From the NCBI RefSeq assembly GCF_014207845.1, contig NZ_JACHLC010000003.1, positions 186,001-250,000 of the forward strand: a stretch of 64,000 nucleotides of DNA, in the 5' to 3' direction. The notes beneath the pieces are model-generated. The model saw only the letters and a program-made list of their open reading frames with translations. It was not told the DNA's origin and did not search any database. Positions within the stretch are counted from its first letter, which is position 1. The number at the start of each line of letters is the position of its first letter. Shown one piece after another: positions 35,841 through 42,086 of this stretch. The stretch comes from Chryseobacterium shigense. Its GTDB lineage: Bacteria; Bacteroidota; Bacteroidia; Flavobacteriales; Weeksellaceae. The translations under genes and the position numbers were made by a program.

Positions 35841-36209
35841 ATGAACTTAGTTTGCAGCATATTCCTCACTTTTTACATGGCGTTCAGACCACTGATCCCA
35901 TTGATGGAGTATGCTGTAAATTATGACTATATTTCCACAGTTCTTTGTATCAATAAGAGCAAGCCGGAGCTTCATTGCAACGGAAAATGCTATTTGAGCA
36001 AAGAACTCTCGAAGACGAACGATTCAGATTCCTCGCCTTTGAATAAAACTAAGAATTCAGGACAAAAAATCCTGGATATCTGCACACTTCCTGAAATTAC
36101 TACAATCCAAAAAGCAGAGAAGTTTCTTTCTTTAAACTTCAGTTTTCTCTACGAAACAGCCTATTCTTTTCTGTTTCTGAAACAAATTTTCAAACCGCCG
36201 GTTTTTTAA
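35841..36209 (+). CDS. Small Cys-containing membrane-anchored protein (paralogue B)
   Basis: 122 residues, paralogous to the protein at 33502. It shares an N-terminal hydrophobic segment with FRPLIPLMEYAVNYDYI, then LCINKSKPELHCNGKCYLSK and ELSKT; the C-x(10)-C-x3-C pattern is the same. The C-terminal part is polar and then hydrophobic (FSFLYETAYSFLFLKQIF). It begins 3 bases after the SOD stop codon, so it is expressed with an exported superoxide dismutase. The pair of paralogues brackets the YHS-SCO-SOD genes. Function unknown. Confidence 0.65.
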   Translation: MNLVCSIFLTFYMAFRPLIPLMEYAVNYDYISTVLCINKSKPELHCNGKCYLSKELSKTNDSDSSPLNKTKNSGQKILDICTLPEITTIQKAEKFLSLNFSFLYETAYSFLFLKQIFKPPVF

Positions 36210-36379
36210 GCTCAATTTTAATCATCACAAGCCACAAGAGTTTTAACACTTTGTTCAGCTGTATTTTTAAATAATTTTTGAAAATATAGTCTTACATAGA
36301 TAATCACAGATTATCAAAAAAACTTAAGTGTTCTTCTATTTGGTTTTTCACATACACTTTGAATAGCTGAAGTGTCCAA

Positions 36380-36407
36380 AAACTTTTGTGTCTTTTGTGG
36401 TTTAAAA
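36380..36407. repeat. Possible degenerate intergenic repeat (CTTTTGTGTCTTTTGTGG)
   Basis: AACTTTTGTGTCTTTTGTGG followed by TTTAAAAA, within an otherwise empty 259-base gap. I remember the phrase as a frequent flavobacterial intergenic repeat. Only one copy is present here, so this rests on recognition. Confidence 0.3.
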
Positions 36408-36468
36408 AAATGAATGTTCACTCATTCAAAAGCATTTCTATTTCAAAAATTCAACTTAAAAAATCAAA

Positions 36469-36853
36469 ATGAAAATCTACAAATTTTTATCATTATTATG
36501 TATTGCCATTACTTTATTCACCTTATCATCTTGCCGGAACACTGATAACGATGATCCACAGGATACCACATCAGGAAGTTTACAACTCAAATTTGAAAAC
36601 GGATTCAGTAACCTGGGTGATATCGTATTAAATCAAACAGTACAGACATCTGTTGCCGGGCAAAAACATACATTCTCAACCCTGAAATATGTCATCAGTA
36701 ATATCGCATTAATTGATGAAAACGGAAATGAATTCAAATACAATGAAAATAACCCTGATAAAGGAGCTTTTATCATAGATCAGGCAGATGCCGTAGCCGG
36801 AATTATTTATATTGACCTGAACGGAATTCCGAAGAATAATTATAAAAAAATAA
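36469..36853 (+). pseudogene. mbnP: mbnP (MbnP-family copper-binding lipoprotein), 5' fragment, interrupted by transposon
   Basis: The first 128 codons of an MbnP-family protein: lipobox SSC (Cys22), then GSLQLKFENGFSNLGDIVLN, FSTLKYVISNIALIDENGNE and IIYIDLNGIPKNNYKK. The reading frame runs into the left end of an IS1595-family element at 36854 and stops at TGA 36871-36873. The 3' part of the gene resumes at 40597 after the element. Joining the two fragments with one copy of the 8-bp duplication gives a 275-residue frame through the junction KNNYKKIKFGLGISQ. Normally MbnP is a periplasmic protein in which MbnH oxidises a tryptophan to kynurenine to create a copper site. Confidence 0.9.
36846..36853. 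repeat. Target site duplication, left copy
   Basis: AAAAATAA directly abuts the left terminal repeat. The identical octamer abuts the right end at 40597-40604. Eight bases is the duplication size known for IS1595-family elements. Confidence 0.92.
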
Positions 36854-36880
36854 GGTATCTATATACAATTTGACACCAAC
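36854..36880 (+). repeat. Transposon left terminal inverted repeat
   Basis: Begins GGTATCTATATACAATTTGA and continues CACCAAC. Matches the right end (reverse complement) at 24 of 27 positions; the three differences are all T/C transitions at positions 3, 5 and 9. Confidence 0.93.
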
Positions 36881-36940
36881 TTTAAAATCTATTAATAGAA
36901 CTATCTTATAGTGATTCTTATTTACGGATTTTATATAAAG

Positions 36941-36967
36941 AAAAAGAGGACTTTGTGTCCTCTTTTT
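36941..36967. terminator. Bidirectional terminator just inside the transposon
   Basis: Perfect 11-bp stem AAAAAGAGGAC/GTCCTCTTTTT with loop TTTGT. The A run and T run make it usable in both directions. It lies 60 bases inside the left end and would stop transcription entering from the broken mbnP gene. Confidence 0.85.
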
Positions 36968-36995
36968 GAATAATATAACTTAAAATTAATCCCAA

Positions 36996-37211
36996 ATGGA
37001 AAATACAGAAAACAAAAACATCGAAAAAATTACTAATGAAGAATTATTTCAAGAATTTAAAAGACGTGGATTTTACACAATACCAAATGAAATAAAACCA
37101 GATAGACCCTTAAATTATATTGTAGTAGCCATTGAAAAACCTAATTGTGATATTTTCGTAGATTATAAACATGATGTAGAAAAATATAGAACAGGTTTTA
37201 TTAACTTCTGA
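36996..37211 (+). CDS. Transposon passenger: small hypothetical protein
   Basis: 71 residues, acidic/basic mix, starting MENTENKNIEKITNEELFQE and containing YIVVAIEKPNCDIFVDYKHD. No known domain. It follows the terminator at 36941 and is convergent with the next passenger gene, with only 8 bases between their stop codons. Base composition is as AT-rich as the rest of the element. Possibly a small cytoplasmic immunity- or regulator-type protein, but nothing in the sequence proves a function. Confidence 0.5.
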   Translation: MENTENKNIEKITNEELFQEFKRRGFYTIPNEIKPDRPLNYIVVAIEKPNCDIFVDYKHDVEKYRTGFINF

Positions 37212-37219
37212 AAAATACG

Positions 37220-37540
37220 TTATTCTATAGTTTTAAGATTATACGCTTTCACTATACCATCAACTTTTGCTATTGTCAGACCAAAATCTTCCCAAACTGT
37301 TTGAATTGAATTTATAACTATTGTACCTACTTCGTCTTCATTATCAATTAAGTTTCCTTCGTCATCCTTAATTTCATCAAATGAGCAATATTGCCCCCTT
37401 GGTAACTGATATAAAATTTCATTAACAATAAGTTTTTTTGAAAATTTGTTTTCAAACATAACGTCATGAAGATCATCGTAATCAGCATCTTCAGAATTAT
37501 ATAGTTCAATACGAATTAGAAAGGTTGAGATTTTTTTCAT
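37220..37540 (-). CDS. Transposon passenger: acidic hypothetical protein
   Basis: 106 residues, strongly acidic in the first half (NSEDADYDDLHDVMFENKFS) with no Cys cluster, membrane segment or signal peptide. A promoter box reading TAATTTTG on its strand lies at 37557-37564, 17 bases before the start. The acidic, single-domain, cytoplasmic character resembles immunity or antitoxin proteins, but I recognise no family. It is convergent with the 71-residue gene. Confidence 0.55.
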   Translation of the reverse strand: MKKISTFLIRIELYNSEDADYDDLHDVMFENKFSKKLIVNEILYQLPRGQYCSFDEIKDDEGNLIDNEDEVGTIVINSIQTVWEDFGLTIAKVDGIVKAYNLKTIE

Positions 37541-37556
37541 AATATTTTAATTTTCA

Positions 37557-37564
37557 CAAAATTA
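37557..37564 (-). promoter_or_regulatory. Bacteroidota -7 promoter box, passenger gene
   Basis: Minus strand reads TAATTTTG, exact TAnnTTTG, 17 bases before the ATG at 37540. Confidence 0.5.
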
Positions 37565-37585
37565 CAAAGAAAAATACCAGATTTA

Positions 37586-37602
37586 TTACGGAAAACCATA
37601 AT
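37586..37602. repeat. Direct repeat copy 1 flanking the T9SS passenger gene
   Basis: TTACGGAAAACCATAAT matches the copy at 38473-38489 (TTACGGAAATCCATAAT) at 16 of 17 positions, in the same orientation. The two copies bracket the T9SS gene with its promoter and terminator. Confidence 0.6.
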
Positions 37603-37605
37603 AAA

Positions 37606-37629
37606 ATCCCACTTTTTGTCAGTGGGATT
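37606..37629 (-). terminator. Terminator of the T9SS passenger gene
   Basis: Hairpin AATCCCACT/AGTGGGATT (9 bp) with a 6-base loop, followed on the minus strand by TTATTAT-type U-rich sequence. It begins 18 bases after the stop codon of the minus-strand gene. Confidence 0.7.
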
Positions 37630-37646
37630 ATTATTTGAAGTCAATT

Positions 37647-38408
37647 TTAATTCTTAATAAACTTGGAACTCAACTCTCCAATTTTATAGATATAAATTCC
37701 TTTTGTAAGAGTTTCAACATCAATAGCTATTTTGTCCTCATTAGAACTGAAAACTTTATTCATAACCAACTTTCCTGATGTATCATATATTTGAACCTTA
37801 TTAGCTCCATTATCTGGGTTTATAATGTTCAATATTTTGTTTGTAGGAATTGGAAATGCAGATAGTTTATTTTGAGATTGGACTTCTTTTGCTGCAAGTG
37901 AAGTCGTCGAAAGATTATAGATTTCAGTAGAGTTTATTGTGACTTTGTATAGCCTTAATTTATTAGTATTGGTTGTATTGTCATGATAAACATAGAAATC
38001 AAATTCATCATCAAATCTATAATTTTCTCCAAAGTCTTTAACTATTTGTCCGTCTTCATTAAAGATTACAATTTTGTTTATAAGACCATTATCATACTTA
38101 CTAAAAACAACAACAATTTCTAAAAGATTATCTGTATTAAAAATGTTTTTAGATAGAATGAAATTGTTATAAGAACTTATATTCATTGAATACCCTGTTG
38201 GAATAGTTGGTGAAAATTGTTTTTTCAATGTGTGATTAGCATTGTAAATCTTAACTGTTGTAAGATTCTGACCAACAGAATAATAATTTGTTTCAGTTGC
38301 ATTTGTATAAACTTGTAGATTCTCTGATGTGTAAGTTGTTTCAAGTGTGATTTGACTAAATGCAAAATTTGTAGCCATTATAGCTACTGATAGTAGGATT
38401 TTTTTCAT
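37647..38408 (-). CDS. Transposon passenger: T9SS-secreted protein
   Basis: 253 residues with a signal peptide (MKKILLSVAIMATNFAFSQ) and a type-A T9SS C-terminal sorting domain: FPIPTNKILNIINPDNGANK, VQIYDTSGKLVMNKV, LTKGIYIYKIGE. It should therefore cross the outer membrane through the type IX system and be cell-attached or released. The central 150 residues (VYTNATETNYYSVGQNLTTV) look like a partial beta-propeller or beta-sandwich; I recognise no enzyme. Having a host-secretion-dependent protein as transposon cargo is unusual. Its promoter (38444) overlaps a perfect 23-bp palindrome. Confidence 0.85.
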   Translation of the reverse strand: MKKILLSVAIMATNFAFSQITLETTYTSENLQVYTNATETNYYSVGQNLTTVKIYNANHTLKKQFSPTIPTGYSMNISSYNNFILSKNIFNTDNLLEIVVVFSKYDNGLINKIVIFNEDGQIVKDFGENYRFDDEFDFYVYHDNTTNTNKLRLYKVTINSTEIYNLSTTSLAAKEVQSQNKLSAFPIPTNKILNIINPDNGANKVQIYDTSGKLVMNKVFSSNEDKIAIDVETLTKGIYIYKIGELSSKFIKN

Positions 38409-38438
38409 GGTTTAAAATAGGTTTTCTAATAGTTTAAA

Positions 38439-38461
38439 CTTTACAAAACTATTTTGTAAAG
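38439..38461. promoter_or_regulatory. Perfect 23-bp palindrome over the T9SS passenger promoter
   Basis: Arms CTTTACAAAA and TTTTGTAAAG (10 bp each, perfect) around CTA. On the minus strand the centre contains TAGTTTTG, an exact TAnnTTTG -7 box (38444-38451), 35 bases before the ATG. It may be an operator for a dimeric repressor. The first half-site coincides with the -7 box, so occupancy would block transcription. Confidence 0.6.
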
Positions 38462-38472
38462 GGTTAATTTCC

Positions 38473-38489
38473 TTACGGAAATCCATAAT
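38473..38489. repeat. Direct repeat copy 2 flanking the T9SS passenger gene
   Basis: TTACGGAAATCCATAAT, 16 of 17 identical to 37586-37602, same orientation, 887 bases apart. Confidence 0.6.
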
Positions 38490-38582
38490 GCAATAAATCA
38501 TAAATGTGATTTTTAATTTCTTCCGAGTCCCGAAGAAGAATTGTTATTAGATAAAAAAGAAAGCGTGGGACTGCTAACTAAT

Positions 38583-38698
38583 TCTCTAACGGGCTCTGGT
38601 AAGCCATGGACGAATAAGCAACAGCCCACGCCATAAAAGTATAGCGTAGGTCAGTTTACTTATTATCGTCCTAAATAATTTACCAGATTCGTTAGAGA
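38583..38698. other. attC-like long imperfect palindrome (possible recombination site or structured RNA)
   Basis: Nested complementary boxes in order: TCTCTAACG (38583-38591) with CGTTAGAGA (38690-38698); CTGGTAA (38596-38602) with TTACCAG (38680-38686); GGACG and AATAAG (38608-38618) with CTTATT and CGTCC (38659-38671, AT bulge); CC-ACGC (38626-38631) with GCGT-A-GG (38644-38650). The outer pair approximates the RYYYAAC/GTTRRRY boxes of integron attC sites, and the unpaired spacers, bulges and 116-nt length fit an attC hairpin. No integrase gene is in the window. A structured RNA is the alternative. Confidence 0.5.
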
Positions 38699-38892
38699 CA
38701 ATAAGTTTACACCTTCTTAATGTGTTCGAAAAATGTTTTATAGATATGTTATATCCATAATTTTAAACAAATATAAAGAGTTTTTCTGAAGATGAATAAT
38801 CTTGTTTTTATTTAGCAAAACTTTAGCGTTACATTCCATGAAACATCTTATAAAATCCCCATTTTCCGGACTATATGTTCAAATGAGAACAT

Positions 38893-39819
38893 ATGGATAT
38901 TTTAAATCAATTGAAGTTTAAATCTATTAGGGAATTGATAAACACATTCAATACTGAACAAAAATGTATAGATTTTTTAGAACAAATTTTTTGGAATGGA
39001 GAGCCCGTTTCGCCATTTGACAAGACATCAAAAGTTTATAAATGTAAGCATAAATACAAGTGTAAAAACACAGGGAAGTATTTCACTATAAGACATATCC
39101 CATTATTTAAGAACTCAAATATAAAGTTTCAGGATTGGATAATAGCAATATGGTTTTTTACAAGTCATAAAGGTAGTTTATCGTCAATGCAATTACATAG
39201 AGATTCAGGCTTGACACAAAAGACTACATGGTTGCTATTACACAAATTAAGAGAGTTTTGTAAGTTTGAGAATTTTACTTTATTGTCAGGAGATATTGAA
39301 GTTGATGAAACATTTATAGGTGGGAAAAATAAAAATCGACACGCTAATAAAAAGGTTAAAAAATCGCAAGGAAGAAGTTTAATCGATAAAGTTCCTGTTT
39401 TTGGATTGGTACAACGAGGTGGTAAAGCTGTCATTATGGTTGTGGGATCTACAAAACGTGAAGAATTAGAACCTTGGATTTTAAAAATTGCTGAAATGAC
39501 CAGTACTGTTCATTCTGACGAATGGCCAGGGTATGATGGTTTGCCTAAGTATATTAATCATTTAAGAGTAAACCATAAAAAGAAAGAATACGTGAATGGA
39601 ACAACTCATACAAATACAATAGAAAATATTTGGAGTAATATTAAACGAGCTATTTTTGGTGTTTATAGAGTTATTTCAAGAAACCATATACAAGCATATC
39701 TTCATGAATTTGTTCTAAGATATAACACAAGAAAAATGAGCCCAAATGAAAGATTTATGCATTTGATTTCAAACATCAAAGGACGCAATTTGACTTACAA
39801 TAAATTGGTAACAAAATAA
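38893..39819 (+). CDS. IS1595-family (ISXO2-like) transposase
   Basis: 308 residues. The N-terminal part has a degenerate zinc-ribbon (YKCKHKYKCKNTGKYF, only two Cys). An HTH follows (SSMQLHRDSGLTQKTTWLLL), then the DDE domain of the ISXO2/IS1595 type: D138 in IEVDETFIGG, D209 in VHSDEWPGY, and HTNTIENIWSNIKR (N241/E244, K251). C-terminal YNTRKMSPNERF is also typical. Length is normal and no frame disruption is seen, so the enzyme may be active. It is the only transposase in the element and fits the 8-bp target duplication found at the ends. A hairpin with U-rich tail follows (39820). Confidence 0.93.
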   Translation: MDILNQLKFKSIRELINTFNTEQKCIDFLEQIFWNGEPVSPFDKTSKVYKCKHKYKCKNTGKYFTIRHIPLFKNSNIKFQDWIIAIWFFTSHKGSLSSMQLHRDSGLTQKTTWLLLHKLREFCKFENFTLLSGDIEVDETFIGGKNKNRHANKKVKKSQGRSLIDKVPVFGLVQRGGKAVIMVVGSTKREELEPWILKIAEMTSTVHSDEWPGYDGLPKYINHLRVNHKKKEYVNGTTHTNTIENIWSNIKRAIFGVYRVISRNHIQAYLHEFVLRYNTRKMSPNERFMHLISNIKGRNLTYNKLVTK

Positions 39820-39849
39820 AAATAGCCTTCTATATGAAGACTATTTGGT
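39820..39849 (+). terminator. Putative terminator after the transposase
   Basis: AAATAG-C-CTTC pairs with GAAG-A-CTATTT around a TATAT loop (one mismatch), directly after the transposase stop and running to TTTGG. Also faces the convergent small gene at 39876. Confidence 0.55.
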
Positions 39850-39875
39850 AATAATATGTTGATTTTCATAATCAA

Positions 39876-40109
39876 TTACAATGTATCAAGATGATAACCT
39901 TTATCAGCTAAAATCTTTTTCTCATCTTCAGAAAAAATCTCATTATAATCATCGATGTAGATTTCTGTATTTTGTAACTTTAGTTCATTGATGTGGTCAT
40001 CAATTTCTTTGGTTAATTCATCAATAGTATTAAAGAAACAAGATTTTGCTGTAAGATTATCATTTTCGTCTTTTATACATGCTGTTATAAGCCTTTCGTT
40101 ATTTTCCAT
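39876..40109 (-). CDS. Transposon passenger: small acidic hypothetical protein
   Basis: 77 residues starting MENNERLITACIKDENDN and very acidic throughout (IDELTKEIDDHINELKLQ, IFSEDEKKILADKGYHLDTL). No signal peptide or membrane segment. Probably cytoplasmic and helical in the second half. No family recognised. It is transcribed towards the transposase gene. Confidence 0.5.
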   Translation of the reverse strand: MENNERLITACIKDENDNLTAKSCFFNTIDELTKEIDDHINELKLQNTEIYIDDYNEIFSEDEKKILADKGYHLDTL

Positions 40110-40199
40110 TTTGAATATTTTATATAGTTATATACAGATATTCAAAATTTAAGTTTTTGAGTTAATTTTAAATATTAAGAACAGTATATTAAATCTAAA

Positions 40200-40487
40200 T
40201 TATTTTAGTTCTTCAAGTAATTGGTTAAGATTAAACTGATATTCACGTTTTATGTCTGTACTAAATCGAGAGTCATAAACTTGCTTACGCCGTGAAATAC
40301 TATCAAAATCACTTGCTTGTTTTAATACATATTCTTTCATTAATTGGTTGTAATTTGAGGTATCAAACAATAGAAATATTGAAGATTTTACTAAATTTTC
40401 TAAGGCTTCTATTTTAGCTTTAAGTTGTGCATTTTCACATATAATTTCATCATGAAATTTCATGAAATCATCTGATAAATCATCCAT
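40200..40487 (-). CDS. Transposon passenger: small coiled-coil hypothetical protein
   Basis: 95 residues. The first 40 (FMKFHDEIICENAQLKAKIE, ALENLV) have a heptad pattern predicting a short coiled coil. The C-terminal part contains SRRKQVYDSRFSTDIKREYQ. No known domain. It sits just inside the right end of the element, with about 80 bases between its start and the terminal repeat. Confidence 0.5.
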   Translation of the reverse strand: MDDLSDDFMKFHDEIICENAQLKAKIEALENLVKSSIFLLFDTSNYNQLMKEYVLKQASDFDSISRRKQVYDSRFSTDIKREYQFNLNQLLEELK

Positions 40488-40569
40488 AATTAAAAGTTAA
40501 GATTTCTTCCAAAAATAGTGAAAAATAATAAAAAATACTACCTATGTGGAATAGATAATATTTTTAAAT

Positions 40570-40596
40570 GTTGGTGTCAAATTGTATGTAGGTGCC
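40570..40596 (-). repeat. Transposon right terminal inverted repeat
   Basis: Read on the minus strand it begins GGCACCTACATACAATTTGA and continues CACCAAC, 24 of 27 identical to the left end. Confidence 0.93.
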
Positions 40597-40604
40597 AAAA
40601 ATAA
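40597..40604. repeat. Target site duplication, right copy
   Basis: AAAAATAA, identical to 36846-36853, immediately outside the right terminal repeat. Confidence 0.92.
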
Positions 40605-41047
40605 AATTCGGTTTGGGGATCAGTCAGAAAGCTTATCTGCTGGGGCAGGACGGTCAGGCAGAATTCTGGAACAAAGCCAAGCAGAAAGGGATGTCCTGGT
40701 CCTGGTCAGCAGGTTATATTTTCGTAAAACTGGAAGGAAAATACGGAGCAACTGCAGCAGATATGGAATTCATGAATCACACAGGAAATATGGGAAATGT
40801 AACCGCTAATAATACTCCCGACCTTTACCGGGAAATTACGTTGAATCTTCCCACTACTGCCAGAGTAACATCGCAGATAAAACCTTCCGTACATATCCTT
40901 TCAGATCTCAATCAGTTTCTGAGCGGAAGTAAGTCTCTTACCTTAGATACAGCCAATAATATGATGATGGGATCAAGTCAGCATCTGGTAGACGTTACAG
41001 ATAACCTTACAGCAATGTTTAAAGTAGATCATGTACACAATGATTAA
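40605..41047 (+). pseudogene. mbnP: mbnP, 3' fragment after the transposon
   Basis: Continues the MbnP frame from the 5' fragment: KFGLGISQKAYLLGQDGQ, FWNKAKQKGMSWSWSAGYIF, VKLEGKYG and the His-containing C-terminus FKVDHVHND. The Trp-rich MSWSWSAGY segment is typical of the family and may include the tryptophan modified by MbnH. A GTG at 40592, inside the transposon end, keeps this part open, but a protein started there would lack the lipoprotein signal and the N-terminal half, so it is unlikely to be functional. The mbnH gene starts inside its last codons. Confidence 0.9.
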
Positions 41048-42086
41048 GATTGTATTAAAGATAATATTGGTTATCATTGTTTTTTCAGGTTGCATATCCT
41101 GTTCTGATGAGGTGATCCAGCCACTTGAAAAAGATGAATCTTATCCGTTGCAGTTTCCGTCTTATTTCCCTGAAATGACTTTTGATGCATCCGGAAATCC
41201 CATTACCAAAAACGGAGTGGAGTTGGGCAGAAAATTATTTTATGAAGGAAGACTATCGAGAAATAATACCATTTCATGCGGGTTTTGTCATATTCAGGAA
41301 AATGCTTTTACCCATCACGGCCATAATGTAAGTCATGGAGTTGATGACAGAATCGGAACCAGAAATGCACCACCTGTTCAGAATATGGCTTTTCTGAAAA
41401 GATATATGTGGGACGGGGTAATTCATAACCTGAACGAGCAGCCCATCATTCCCATTACAGATGCCAATGAAATGGACAGTTCAATGCCTGATGTCATTTC
41501 CAAACTAAAAGACGACCAGAAATATAAAAAACTCTTCATGGCAGCTTATGGCGATGAAAATGTGACCGGAGAGAGAATATTAAAAGCATTGTCACAATTT
41601 ATGGCAAGCATGATCTCTGCAGATTCAAAATATGACAGAATGAAACAGGGAAAAGAAATTTTCTCTTCTGAAGAATCTCAGGGAATGGCTCTTTTTCAGC
41701 AGAAATGTGCTTCATGTCACAGCGGGGAATTATTTACCGATGAAAGCTTCAGGAATTCAGGAATGTATTATAATGAACAGTTCAAAGATGCGGGCCGTTA
41801 CCGCGTAACCCTGGACCAGAAAGACTGGATGAAATTCCGTGTGCCAAGTCTCAGAAATGTAGAATATACCGCACCTTATATGCATGACGGCAGATTTTAT
41901 ACATTGGAAGCAGTTCTTAATTTCTATTCAGATAGTGTGGAAGATAATCCCAACCTTGATCCGCAGCTGAAACAGAACGGTCATGTCGGTATTGCAATGA
42001 ACGGTCAGGAAAAGCAGTTGATCATTGTATTCCTGAAAACCCTGTCTGATAAAAATTTTATTTCCAATCCAAAATTTGCAGAATGA
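41040..42086 (+). CDS. mbnH: MbnH-family di-heme cytochrome c peroxidase-like protein
   Basis: 348 residues from ATG 41040 (MIKIVLKIILVIIVFSGCIS); an ATG three codons earlier is also in frame. The N-terminus is a lipoprotein-type signal with Cys at 18 and 21. Two c-type heme motifs are present, CGFCH (80-84) and CASCH (223-227), within a di-heme peroxidase fold (GRKLFYEGRLSRNNTISCGF, MHDGRFYTLEAVLNFYSD). MbnH enzymes use heme and peroxide to oxidise a tryptophan of MbnP. The start overlaps the end of mbnP, so expression depended on the now interrupted gene. The enzyme itself is intact but has lost its partner. Confidence 0.9.
   Translation: MIKIVLKIILVIIVFSGCISCSDEVIQPLEKDESYPLQFPSYFPEMTFDASGNPITKNGVELGRKLFYEGRLSRNNTISCGFCHIQENAFTHHGHNVSHGVDDRIGTRNAPPVQNMAFLKRYMWDGVIHNLNEQPIIPITDANEMDSSMPDVISKLKDDQKYKKLFMAAYGDENVTGERILKALSQFMASMISADSKYDRMKQGKEIFSSEESQGMALFQQKCASCHSGELFTDESFRNSGMYYNEQFKDAGRYRVTLDQKDWMKFRVPSLRNVEYTAPYMHDGRFYTLEAVLNFYSDSVEDNPNLDPQLKQNGHVGIAMNGQEKQLIIVFLKTLSDKNFISNPKFAE

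Larger units (their letters stand above)
36854..40596. mobile_element. IS1595-family transposon (3743 bp) with passenger genes
   Basis: Both ends carry 27-bp inverted repeats (36854-36880 and 40570-40596) identical at 24 positions, starting GG and sharing the core ATACAATTTGACACCAAC. They are flanked by an exact 8-bp duplication. Inside is an IS1595/ISXO2-type transposase (38893), a T9SS-secreted protein (37647), four small unknown genes (36996, 37220, 39876, 40200) and a 116-nt attC-like palindrome (38583). It is inserted in mbnP. Plain IS1595 elements are about 1 kb, so most of this one is cargo; passenger genes are known in some subgroups of this family. Confidence 0.92.

Noticed and set aside
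36854..40596. A TA-only duplication with shorter terminal repeats for the transposon
   Set aside because: A first alignment started the repeats at ATACAATTTG, but extending outward gives 27-bp repeats beginning GG and an exact 8-bp duplication, which restores the mbnP frame.
40582..40809. Plus-strand 75-codon frame at the right end of the transposon
   Set aside because: It is out of frame with the MbnP 3' fragment, whose reading gives the recognisable family sequence.
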